Shown piece by piece: positions 25,888-33,734 of a DNA stretch of 64,000 nucleotides. The translations under genes and the position numbers were made by a program. How positions within the stretch are numbered: position 1 is the stretch's first letter; each line of letters starts with the position of its first letter. Source of the stretch: a virus. A model generated the notes under the pieces. The model searched no databases. It had not been told where the DNA came from and was given only the letters and a program-made list of their open reading frames with translations. The stretch is taken from positions 1 through 64,000 of IMG/VR virus record IMGVR_UViG_3300017991_000092. The stretch is one strand, 5' to 3'.

Positions 25888-26198
25888 CCAACAGTAGTTC
25901 GACGTCATATATCTTGACGGATAAGGAAGGTAGAATTGATCCACAGGGTAAGATGTTGATCGATTTGAAGAAGCAAGCGGATCTGACTGTGATTACGACA
26001 GAGATCTTGGACGAAATTGAGAAAAATGGATTCTATAAAATTGGTCAGTATTCCAGAATTGAACTGGATGAAGGTGAACTTGAAAACGCCAGATTTGTGT
26101 TGTCGCACGGCGAGAAGGTTTACTGGATTGATGTATATGACGATCCAGCATGGTTTATTCCCAGTGGAGTAGTTGCTCAATGTGTAAATGATTATTAG
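25863..26198 (+). CDS. FVTNSSS-tag family protein 1
   Basis: 111 residues. The first 17 residues, M-R-K-K-A-D-F-V-T-N-S-S-S-T-S-Y-I, belong to a tag shared by nine proteins in this window. The rest is an acidic alpha/beta-looking domain with no recognised family and no resemblance to the other members by eye. It is nine bases upstream of the second member, whose tag is identical in protein but differs at many synonymous positions. Confidence 0.75.
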   Translation: MRKKADFVTNSSSTSYILTDKEGRIDPQGKMLIDLKKQADLTVITTEILDEIEKNGFYKIGQYSRIELDEGELENARFVLSHGEKVYWIDVYDDPAWFIPSGVVAQCVNDY

Positions 26199-26206
26199 GA
26201 GGGGAA

Positions 26207-26563
26207 ATGAGAAAGAAAGCTGATTTTGTAACGAATAGTTCGTCAACATCTTATATTGTGCATATTCCAGTTGATTTTACCTTGGATGCACATACAGAAG
26301 ATATCAAGCAGTCGATTCTTGATTGGGATGGAGAAGTGAATGAAAAACGAATTGAGAAAGTAAAAGATCAGCTCCATGAGTTGATGAACTTGAGTGGTCG
26401 AATGTATGAGTATGATAATCGCATTGAGATGGTAGCGCTGAGGGATCTATTCCATAAACTAGATTTCATAATTGATGGAATTGATGTCGGATCTGATATG
26501 GGCGTACTTGTAAATATTAACACACTCAAGGCAAGACAAAAGATCGAAAAGATCGGAGCTTAA
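26207..26563 (+). CDS. FVTNSSS-tag family protein 2
   Basis: 118 residues. The tag M-R-K-K-A-D-F-V-T-N-S-S-S-T-S-Y-I is identical to that of the gene just upstream, then the sequences diverge completely after residue 17; this body is helical and acidic. Preceded by AGGAGGGG, so well translated. Function unknown. Confidence 0.75.
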   Translation: MRKKADFVTNSSSTSYIVHIPVDFTLDAHTEDIKQSILDWDGEVNEKRIEKVKDQLHELMNLSGRMYEYDNRIEMVALRDLFHKLDFIIDGIDVGSDMGVLVNINTLKARQKIEKIGA

Positions 26564-26564
26564 T

Positions 26565-27569
26565 ATGAAAGCTATTGTAATAGCGGACATCCATTTGAGT
26601 ATGTACTCAAATGATCCAGTGGTTGAAGGGATCTCCATGAGACTGTTCTATTTGAATAGTGTCTTGAGAAGAATCGCAGACTATGCGATTAAACATAAAA
26701 TTGATATCATCATAATTGCTGGTGATATCTATCACACAAAGAGTTCTATCCATGCGGTTGCTCAGGACGTTCTTCTTGAATATGTGAGAGACTATCAGGA
26801 TCTTCTCTTTTATGTAATTGATGGAAACCATGATATGTCTTCCAAGTCTGGTAAGGGAGTGTCTGGGTTAAAGTGTTTGGACAATGAACCAAATGTGTAT
26901 ATGATGCACGAGCCAACGATGGTCGAGAACATCTTCTTTGTTCCGTGGAATGCGAAAACGATGGTTGAGACTGTGAAGAATGGACAAGCTGATTATCTGA
27001 TATCTCATTTCGGATTAAATGAAGCGATGTTGAATAGCGGAATCTCAATTATTTCTGATCTTGGAATGAAGGATCTGGCGCATTATAAATGGTGTCTTCT
27101 TGGACATTATCACATGCCACAAGAGTTAGGGAATGTGATAATTCCAGGATCAATTATCCAGTTGGATTGGGGCGAGAAGCATGAGGAGAAACGATTTATA
27201 ATTCTTGACACAGATAAGCATACGTGGAAGTCTGTTCCTACACAGGGTTATGTTGAACACCATGCACTTGAACTTACAGATGAAAATAAAGAAGATGTTC
27301 TCAAACTCGCGCGTAAGTTGAAAGACAAGGGCCATCAAGTTAAGATTAATCGAATGACAGTCGGTGTAGATATGGCTGAATTGCAGGATGAGTTTGTGGT
27401 AGTTGATAAAGTCGAGAAGGATATCACAAATCGTGGTATTGACTCATCCATGTCAATGTCTGATATCTTCAAGAGATATATGGAGATTGAAGGAATACCA
27501 AAAGAGAAGTGGCCTGCATATGAAGCTATGGCGGTGAAAATTGTGAATACAGCAAGGGAGGGTTTATGA
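26565..27569 (+). CDS. SbcD/Mre11-like nuclease subunit (gp47-like)
   Basis: 334 residues. Calcineurin-like phosphoesterase motifs: 'I-A-D-I-H-L' (residues 5-10), 'I-A-G-D-I-Y-H' , 'D-G-N-H-D', 'I-S-H-F-G-L' and 'L-L-G-H-Y-H' coordinate the two Mn ions. It acts with the SbcC homologue at 28367 to process DNA ends and hairpins in recombination and replication, as T4 gp47/gp46 do. Two small genes separate the pair here. It overlaps the next gene by four bases. Confidence 0.9.
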   Translation: MKAIVIADIHLSMYSNDPVVEGISMRLFYLNSVLRRIADYAIKHKIDIIIIAGDIYHTKSSIHAVAQDVLLEYVRDYQDLLFYVIDGNHDMSSKSGKGVSGLKCLDNEPNVYMMHEPTMVENIFFVPWNAKTMVETVKNGQADYLISHFGLNEAMLNSGISIISDLGMKDLAHYKWCLLGHYHMPQELGNVIIPGSIIQLDWGEKHEEKRFIILDTDKHTWKSVPTQGYVEHHALELTDENKEDVLKLARKLKDKGHQVKINRMTVGVDMAELQDEFVVVDKVEKDITNRGIDSSMSMSDIFKRYMEIEGIPKEKWPAYEAMAVKIVNTAREGL

Positions 27570-28081
27570 AATTCCAAGTAAAATTTGAGGCTCCTGGTGA
27601 CGGAAGATTGACAGAGGAACCTCCTGGAGAGATTGGAATTGACATGGTGGATATGATTAGAGATGAACTCAATCGACCAAATCTTGACGTAGATCTGATT
27701 AATGGAGAGATTCAATGTCCAAGATATCGTTCATCTTACTATGTCAATGTTACTGAAGCAACAGCGAGAACCATCTCATTATTCTCGGGAAGAAACAAGG
27801 TAACAGTTAAAGTTCCAGATAGCTATCTGTCAAAATATGAGAACTTTATCTTTCGTGAAACCTTCTATGATCCGGTGAATAATGTTCTTGAAATGTTTCG
27901 GGTATGGGTATTACGGCGACCAAAAAAATTGACTTGTGTATTTCCCCACTATGAACTAAACGAACAGTGGTTGATTGAGGATTGGAAGGAAGCTGGATGT
28001 CCTCTCAAGTGGGGATTCAATGGGGAAAATGGTTCGAACGCAAAGAAGTTAGCGGAGAAGAAGAATGGGAAAAAAAGTTGA
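27566..28081 (+). CDS. Hypothetical protein
   Basis: 171 residues, starting in the stop of the SbcD homologue after AGGGAGGG. Mixed beta strands with a basic C-terminus (K-K-L-A-E-K-K-N-G-K-K). No recognised family. Its placement between sbcD and sbcC homologues suggests a link to DNA-end processing, but that is only positional. Confidence 0.65.
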   Translation: MKFQVKFEAPGDGRLTEEPPGEIGIDMVDMIRDELNRPNLDVDLINGEIQCPRYRSSYYVNVTEATARTISLFSGRNKVTVKVPDSYLSKYENFIFRETFYDPVNNVLEMFRVWVLRRPKKLTCVFPHYELNEQWLIEDWKEAGCPLKWGFNGENGSNAKKLAEKKNGKKS

Positions 28082-28367
28082 TCTAGGTGGGACAGAAAAA
28101 GGAGCGCCACCTCAAAAACAAAAGATGATCTATTTTGGTATACCCACAACCATTGCGATGATGATGGACATATACACATACGAACCTGCAAAGAGATATG
28201 TTGACGCAATGAAACAAACTCTACTCAGTTCTGTAAGTCTCAAAGAGTTGAGAAAAGAGATTTGTACAATGTTTGGTATGAAGAGTATGAGAAAACTCAA
28301 AAAGCAACGAGAGAACCAGGCGAAAATCTTAACTGCGATCTTTGGTGATCGTATATGGGGTGAATGA
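28065..28367 (+). CDS. Small hypothetical protein
   Basis: 100 residues; basic, helical C-terminal half (M-R-K-L-K-K-Q-R-E-N-Q-A-K). Overlaps its upstream neighbour by 17 bases and the sbcC homologue by a few. No family recognised. Confidence 0.6.
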   Translation: MGKKVDLGGTEKGAPPQKQKMIYFGIPTTIAMMMDIYTYEPAKRYVDAMKQTLLSSVSLKELRKEICTMFGMKSMRKLKKQRENQAKILTAIFGDRIWGE

Positions 28368-30568
28368 TGAAAAAAGTTACCTTTCTGAAACAAGGAATGG
28401 AGAACTTTTGTAACCATATCGAACCAATGGAATTGGAGTTTGGAGAAGGTCAACTGGTTCTGGTTACAGGTCCAAATGGAGCAGGAAAGACTTCTCTATT
28501 CCAAGCACTTCCATATACGTTATATGGTCAGTGTGAGAAAGGAAGAGGGGATGATGTTCTTAATGACAAAACTGAAAAGAATTGTCATACATGGACCGAG
28601 TTCGATATTGATGGTCAAGGGTATCGAGTAGATAGATATGTTAAGTATACAAGGCTCGGAAATACTGTAACATTAACAAGGAAAGGAGAAAAACGCCCAT
28701 ACAAGAAAGGTCATAAAGAAGTAGTACCAGAAGTTGAAAGACTTCTAGTTCCATATAAACTCTTTATGAATACTTTACTATTTTCTCAAAAAGTGAAAAC
28801 ATTCTTTACCGACTTAACTGATTCTCAGCAAAAAGAAATCTTTCGAAAGATCCTCACTCTTGATGATTATGTATTATACCATCAGGGCGCCGGAGTTGAA
28901 GAAAGAGATATTGAGAATAGAATCATTGAGTTGATAGGAATGACGAGTGTTAATGAACAGTTGTTAGTTGATGCAGAGCAACAACTTAAACAGACTAACC
29001 AAGCAATGATGGATTTCTATCGACAAAAAGGAGAGGAGATTGAAACTCTTACTCGACAAATCGAAGCTAGAAAGACAATTGTTGCCAATGGATCTGCTCA
29101 TTGGGAAAGTTTTGTCAAGCAAAACTTGGATGACAAACTTGCTAATGTTAGCAGTCGCATTGGGTTTGCAAGTCAGAAGTTTAACAATGTTGCGAAAGAG
29201 TTGGATGCAATAGTTGAGAAAATTGAATCTCAAGCTGGATGGAAAGAAGCTGAACTTGAGGGCGCGGCAGCTACAGCTAGAACAAAAGCTGAACAAGAGT
29301 TAAGTGAGCAACGTCACAAGATAAATGCAGAGTGGCAACCAAAAGATGAAGAATTTGAGAAGGAGAGAGAACTACTTATACACAAGAAACATTCAGCGGA
29401 GAAGCAACAGGCATCAACTCATACAGAAATGCTATCAACTAAGAAGCTAATTGGAGAATTAGAGGAAAGTTTAGAAATGGAAGCTCCTGTATGTCCAACG
29501 TGTCTTCAGGATATTACAGATGAATCAAAAAAGAAAATCCAAGAGCAAGTGGATTTTACATTTGATCGGATGGAGAAATTACGAGGGTTCTATGAGCAAC
29601 TTACTGAAGAAATTTACGAATGGGACTCAAAACTTTCAGATTTAGCTTCTAAAAGAAATGAGTGGAAGGAGCAAAAAAATAAGAAAATAGAAAAAGCGGT
29701 AGATGAGAACACAAAAACTCTAACATCTATTAACGCTAGACTCCAGAATGCAATGGTGAAATTGGAGATCGTCGTAAAAGAACAAAAAGAGGCAGCAATC
29801 GCTGAAAGCGCTAAAGAGAAAGCAAAATATTCTCTGCAGGTTGACGAACTTCAAATGGAAAAAGATGGAGTTGTGAAATTGATTGAAGCTAGAGAAGAAG
29901 CTCTCAGAACTTTAAATGAGAGTAAGTCGCAATTGTCTTTAGCGGAACAGGCTCTTAAGTCGAAAGAGGAAGAAGAGTTTGACAAGTCTCTTCTTAAATC
30001 CTTAGAAGAAAAAATTAAGGAATGTAAGAAGAATATTGTTGACTATAAAAAGAATCTTGAAGAGTTGAGAGAGCAAAAGGTTATGGCAGAGTTCTGGAGA
30101 AAAGGGTTCTCACCCTCCGGGATTCAAAGTATGTTAATTGATGACGCAATACCATTCATGAATGAGAAGATTACTCATTATATGGATAAGCTGTCTAATG
30201 GTCGATACCAGGTCAAATTTGATACACTGAAACCCACAAAAGATGGAAAGGTCTTTAGAGATAAGATTTATGTTGAACTCTTTGACACCTTTACTCACTC
30301 TGATGCACGGGTAAAATTCTCAGGTGGTCAAGAGAGATTAGTAGATATTGGAACAATCTTAACACTTTGCGATCTACAAAGTATGATACAAGATGTTGAA
30401 TTCAATATCCTACTGTTTGACGAAATCTTCGATGCTCTAGATGACAATAACATTGCTCAAGTTGCGAATCTTATTAAAAGGGTCTCAATGAATAAGTGGA
30501 TTGGTGTAATTTCACATCGACATATTGACCAGATAGAAGCAGACGAGGTATTGGAATTCAGGGGGTGA
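28367..30568 (+). CDS. SbcC/Rad50-like ATPase (gp46-like)
   Basis: 733 residues (a preceding ATG at 28364 would add one). ABC-type SMC-like ATPase: Walker A 'G-P-N-G-A-G-K-T' at ~34-41, long coiled coils, a central zinc-hook C-P-T-C at ~376-379, ABC signature 'F-S-G-G-Q-E-R' at ~650, and Walker B 'L-L-F-D-E-I-F-D' at ~681. The split ATPase halves come together around the coiled coil and gate the SbcD nuclease at 26565. Length is near T4 gp46 and shorter than bacterial SbcC. Confidence 0.92.
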   Translation: MKKVTFLKQGMENFCNHIEPMELEFGEGQLVLVTGPNGAGKTSLFQALPYTLYGQCEKGRGDDVLNDKTEKNCHTWTEFDIDGQGYRVDRYVKYTRLGNTVTLTRKGEKRPYKKGHKEVVPEVERLLVPYKLFMNTLLFSQKVKTFFTDLTDSQQKEIFRKILTLDDYVLYHQGAGVEERDIENRIIELIGMTSVNEQLLVDAEQQLKQTNQAMMDFYRQKGEEIETLTRQIEARKTIVANGSAHWESFVKQNLDDKLANVSSRIGFASQKFNNVAKELDAIVEKIESQAGWKEAELEGAAATARTKAEQELSEQRHKINAEWQPKDEEFEKERELLIHKKHSAEKQQASTHTEMLSTKKLIGELEESLEMEAPVCPTCLQDITDESKKKIQEQVDFTFDRMEKLRGFYEQLTEEIYEWDSKLSDLASKRNEWKEQKNKKIEKAVDENTKTLTSINARLQNAMVKLEIVVKEQKEAAIAESAKEKAKYSLQVDELQMEKDGVVKLIEAREEALRTLNESKSQLSLAEQALKSKEEEEFDKSLLKSLEEKIKECKKNIVDYKKNLEELREQKVMAEFWRKGFSPSGIQSMLIDDAIPFMNEKITHYMDKLSNGRYQVKFDTLKPTKDGKVFRDKIYVELFDTFTHSDARVKFSGGQERLVDIGTILTLCDLQSMIQDVEFNILLFDEIFDALDDNNIAQVANLIKRVSMNKWIGVISHRHIDQIEADEVLEFRG

Positions 30569-30575
30569 TTATGTT

Positions 30576-30731
30576 ATGTGGTTTATTAAATCTCCACCCG
30601 GACTAGAAGCTGCTGCAGGAATTTTGAACGGGGTTATAGCAACGTTTTATCTACTTGTTATAATCGTTGGATTTTACTTTATCGGGTTAACATTTTGGGA
30701 GGTTCTATGCGTCGTAAGTGCGATTTCGTGA
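30576..30731 (+). CDS. Small membrane protein (51 aa)
   Basis: ATG seven bases after GGGGGTGA; an ATG at 30571 in another frame is closed after ten codons. The product has one long hydrophobic segment (I-L-N-G-V-I-A-T-F-Y-L-L-V-I-I-V-G-F-Y-F). It overlaps the next gene by 25 bases. Function unknown. Confidence 0.5.
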   Translation: MWFIKSPPGLEAAAGILNGVIATFYLLVIIVGFYFIGLTFWEVLCVVSAIS

Positions 30732-31303
30732 CAAATAGTAGCTCCGTGAGTTTCGTCTTGAAAGGTAAGGCTTGTGGTAGGGTTCCGACCATAGCTGATG
30801 ATCTTCCAAAACTTCTTAGAGAAAGATTTCCTAGAAGTGACCATTATCCAGAAGAGGGCGCTGTAGTATATGCTAGCTCCTATGCGATAGTGAAGGATGG
30901 TGTTCCATCTGAAGATGATGAGGATGCTCCACAGGGTAGTTATGAAATGACCCTTATAAATACCCATGATTGGGATGAAGAACATGACGATGTAGTTGGT
31001 GTCACGGCGATTACCATTAATGTAGTAAGCCCTCTTATCTATGTTCGAAATCATCCGGTTATTATGGATAGGGTGTTGTTTCTTCTAAATCAAATTCTTC
31101 CAAAAGATTCTCATGGCGAATTGTACTTCGCTCAAATGCCTACAGAAATGGAAGGTGGGGGATTAGATGGTGGTGATCCAATGGGACCGTATGAATGGTC
31201 ATTTGATATCTTGAGGTGTGAAACTAAATCTGGAAAGATAAAAATTAAAGATGGAAACCCACGGGGTTATGTGAAATGGGTGAAATGTAAGGAGGAGCAA
31301 TGA
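30707..31303 (+). CDS. FVTNSSS-tag family protein 3
   Basis: 198 residues, start at the ATG four bases after GGGAGGT. The tag reads M-R-R-K-C-D-F-V-T-N-S-S-S-V-S-F-V. The body is acidic with several strands and no recognised family; it is the longest member in the window. Gly/Asp-rich loop near residue 150. Confidence 0.75.
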   Translation: MRRKCDFVTNSSSVSFVLKGKACGRVPTIADDLPKLLRERFPRSDHYPEEGAVVYASSYAIVKDGVPSEDDEDAPQGSYEMTLINTHDWDEEHDDVVGVTAITINVVSPLIYVRNHPVIMDRVLFLLNQILPKDSHGELYFAQMPTEMEGGGLDGGDPMGPYEWSFDILRCETKSGKIKIKDGNPRGYVKWVKCKEEQ

Positions 31304-31656
31304 TTAAAAAGAAAACTACCGAAATGACAAGAGTTGCTCCTGATTGGGAAGTGTCAATCAAAAGAGCTGAGAATGGATTCATTGTTACCAGTTATGAAGA
31401 GATGCATGGTTGTGATGATGATAACCAAATCTACAAGAAGGCTCAATATGTAATTGAAGATGGAGCATTCTTTGAAGAAATCGAATCGCTTTCTGCAGAG
31501 TACCAGAGTCTGATAGATGACCATGATGTAGCAATGTATTTTCTATTACATCATATTGCTGAGCACTTTGGATGTCACTACAGTAAGCATAAGAAAATTA
31601 ACTTGTATGTCGACTTCGTAGTGAAGGAGGACGATGATGGGATGGAGAGAAAGTAG
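31300..31656 (+). CDS. Hypothetical protein
   Basis: 118 residues, acidic, with His-rich 'L-L-H-H-I-A-E-H-F-G-C-H-Y' near residue 88 that could bind metal. Starts within the stop of the preceding gene after GGAGG and overlaps the next gene by 20 bases. No family recognised. Confidence 0.6.
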   Translation: MIKKKTTEMTRVAPDWEVSIKRAENGFIVTSYEEMHGCDDDNQIYKKAQYVIEDGAFFEEIESLSAEYQSLIDDHDVAMYFLLHHIAEHFGCHYSKHKKINLYVDFVVKEDDDGMERK

Positions 31657-31906
31657 ATATGGCTTTCACATATCTGAATACAATGGAGTTTGGAAGTGGA
31701 CAGTAAGGGACCAACATGGCGTAGAACTTGCGATGAGTCCACGACATGGGTTTGCATCTGCTGATGCTGCAGTCGAAGCAGTGAAAGAACTCATAAATTT
31801 TATCATTGACAATGGGTTCAATATCCCTGTAACCGTGTACAAAGAAGGATTGGAGAATGATAGACAAAATACAAATAGTGAGTTGGCTACTGACGCGGCG
31901 GTGTAA
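31637..31906 (+). CDS. Small protein resembling DUF1508/YegP-like fold
   Basis: 89 residues. The pattern 'Y-G-F-H-I-S-E-Y-N-G-V-W-K-W-T-V-R-D-Q-H-G-V-E-L-A' followed by 'G-F-A-S-A-D-A-A-V-E-A-V-K-E-L' resembles the strand-strand-helix unit of YegP-like domains (F-x-L-x-A-x-N-G-E-V-I-A-T-S-E, then S-K-x-x-A-x-x-G-I-x-S-V). Weak, by-eye match. The last 50 bases overlap the radical SAM gene. Confidence 0.5.
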   Translation: MGWRESRYGFHISEYNGVWKWTVRDQHGVELAMSPRHGFASADAAVEAVKELINFIIDNGFNIPVTVYKEGLENDRQNTNSELATDAAV

Positions 31907-32891
31907 CCTCAAATGTTCCTATTGTGCGATTACCAGGAACTATAAAGGAAAACCAGATCAGTATCCTGATATGAAGCACTACTTGGAAAATGAGATGGAC
32001 ACCAAAACAGTGATTGAAATTCTCAGGAGAATAAAGGCTCATAACCCAGATGCATTCCATATTCTTTATGGGGGCGAGCCGCTCTTGAGAAAAGATCTTC
32101 CGGAGATTGTGAACTTCTGTAACTCAGAAGATATCCATTACACAATCATAACCAATAACTCTGACGAGGTCCAACCATTACTGGAAAAACTCTTGGTTGA
32201 GACCGACTACGTAACTGGTTTGACATCTTCTGTAGATCCTCTAGTTGAATCTGAGGACCCTGAATCCGACCGTTATAAGAAATGTGTCGCAGGGTTTAAT
32301 CGGTTGGGAGAATACAGAGATGTCATTAAAGATGTCGTTGCTGAAATAACCGTTGATAATAACAACGTTGGACATCTTTATAATCTTGTTGCTATGCTCA
32401 CAAAGATGGGAGTTAATAGCGATATAACTTTCATTGATATTGCGAAGAGTCCGTACTATGACTTTTCAAATGTTACAGATGAAGGACTGTTGGTTCCCCA
32501 ATCGGATGAGTTGAGTCTACAATTTGATAAGATTATAGATGATAAACTCGACGTACATATGGCGGATAAACTACTCCCAGAAATCTTTAAAATCTTACCG
32601 TCGGATATGGATTGTGGTATTGAAAACAATATCCATAACATGACCATTGACGCAGATGGATCAGTAAGATTATGTTTGAGAATTCGAGGAGTACAAACTC
32701 CAAAATTTAAAGCAATTGATCAGTTTTCACCCGATGGAAAACTTATGGCTGCATCTCTTAGAAAGTTCATAAAGCATGATAAAGACATATACTGTAGGGG
32801 TTGTAATTGGACCTGTATGTTGATGTCACGGATGCTTTCAAGGAGAAAAGATACAGTCCAGAATCTAGTCCATCGGGATAGGAGGAAATGA
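31857..32891 (+). CDS. Radical SAM protein with SPASM-like C-terminus
   Basis: 344 residues. C16-x3-C20-x2-C23 (R-C-N-L-K-C-S-Y-C) binds the SAM-cleaving 4Fe-4S cluster, and 'Y-G-G-E-P-L-L' follows as the SAM-binding GGE motif. The C-terminus has Cys residues around 'M-T-I-D-A-D-G-S-V-R-L-C' and 'C-R-G-C-N-W-T-C', typical of SPASM auxiliary-cluster domains, which act mostly on peptides or proteins. A substrate is not evident; the small upstream proteins are possible targets. A second radical SAM gene is at 55161. Confidence 0.82.
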   Translation: MIDKIQIVSWLLTRRCNLKCSYCAITRNYKGKPDQYPDMKHYLENEMDTKTVIEILRRIKAHNPDAFHILYGGEPLLRKDLPEIVNFCNSEDIHYTIITNNSDEVQPLLEKLLVETDYVTGLTSSVDPLVESEDPESDRYKKCVAGFNRLGEYRDVIKDVVAEITVDNNNVGHLYNLVAMLTKMGVNSDITFIDIAKSPYYDFSNVTDEGLLVPQSDELSLQFDKIIDDKLDVHMADKLLPEIFKILPSDMDCGIENNIHNMTIDADGSVRLCLRIRGVQTPKFKAIDQFSPDGKLMAASLRKFIKHDKDIYCRGCNWTCMLMSRMLSRRKDTVQNLVHRDRRK

Positions 32892-33196
32892 TGGCAGACA
32901 GAATAACCACTGCTCTCACTTTTCTAGATAGGATTAGAGAAGAGGGAGAAGTTACAATTAAGTTCCGAAAGAAGGATGGAGCCGAAAGGATTATGAGATG
33001 TACTTTGGATATGGAGAAAGTTCCAGTCGCACAAAGACCACAGTCGGTAAATCTCGCAAAGATCTTACGGCTATTGAACACCCATAAGATCCTACATGTT
33101 TATGATATGGATGTGGGTGATTGGAGAAGTGTCCCATTCGATAGAACTGAATGGTTAGAGACGACAGACCAAAGGAGGTACAAAATTGGCGGATAA
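32891..33196 (+). CDS. SH3-like beta-barrel protein (DUF2693-like)
   Basis: 101 residues; ATG-ATG after GGAGG, second chosen for spacing. The motif 'V-T-I-K-F-R-K-K-D-G-A-E-R-I-M-R-C-T-L' with a C-terminal 'V-Y-D-M-D-V-G-D-W-R-S-V-P-F-D' is the pattern of a small phage family annotated as SH3-like barrels (DUF2693). Probably a regulatory or nucleic-acid-binding protein; no function established. Confidence 0.6.
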   Translation: MADRITTALTFLDRIREEGEVTIKFRKKDGAERIMRCTLDMEKVPVAQRPQSVNLAKILRLLNTHKILHVYDMDVGDWRSVPFDRTEWLETTDQRRYKIGG

Positions 33197-33392
33197 AGTA
33201 GATGACCTGTCAATAGAAGTATTTACCAATGTTGACATTGTTCCATATCTAAAATACCATGCAGAGAACAACCCAAATGTTTTAGATGTGGGTGCATTTG
33301 CGATAGCAGTTTTTAAAAATATGAAAGACTTCATAAAGGAGAATTACGGGGAGGTGATAGAGGATGGGAGTGTACCTGGACGAGATTCTTGA
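33186..33392 (+). CDS. Small hypothetical protein
   Basis: 68 residues from a TTG start seven bases after AAAGGAGG, overlapping the previous gene by 11 bases and the next by 29. Acidic, helical; no family recognised. Confidence 0.55.
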   Translation: MADKVDDLSIEVFTNVDIVPYLKYHAENNPNVLDVGAFAIAVFKNMKDFIKENYGEVIEDGSVPGRDS

Positions 33393-33729
33393 ATCAGTGA
33401 AGAAGAATCCAGTGGCGGAACAACTGAGGATTATATGTGACAAGATTTTTGCTGAAGAGATCCATCATCCGAAGTTATATAGAGGTCCACAAGGACCAAA
33501 TATATTTCTATCTCTTCCAGCTGTTAAAGAAGAGACTGGAATGTGTGATACTCATTACGTTTGTCTAGAACGAGAAGCAATGAATAGGTTCATTGTTAGT
33601 CATTGGATCAAGGGAAAGAAATCAGAATCGCCTTTAAAAAGAGTCAAAGTATGGCCTGTTAGAGCAGACACGTCAAAAAAGATTCTAAAGGAGTTTGGGG
33701 CGAAACTGTTATTTGTGAAAGGAGAATAG
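33364..33729 (+). CDS. Hypothetical protein
   Basis: 121 residues, ATG after GGGAGGTGATAGAGG. No known motif; the sequence 'L-Y-R-G-P-Q-G-P-N-I-F-L-S-L-P' lies in the middle. It ends five bases before the E2-like gene, so it may belong to the ubiquitin-like operon. Confidence 0.6.
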   Translation: MGVYLDEILESVKKNPVAEQLRIICDKIFAEEIHHPKLYRGPQGPNIFLSLPAVKEETGMCDTHYVCLEREAMNRFIVSHWIKGKKSESPLKRVKVWPVRADTSKKILKEFGAKLLFVKGE

Positions 33730-33734
33730 AGATT

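Noticed and set aside
25693-31303. Tag family as simple paralogous duplication
   Set aside because: Only the first ~17 residues match; lengths (92-198 aa) and bodies differ completely by eye, so a shared leader is the better description.
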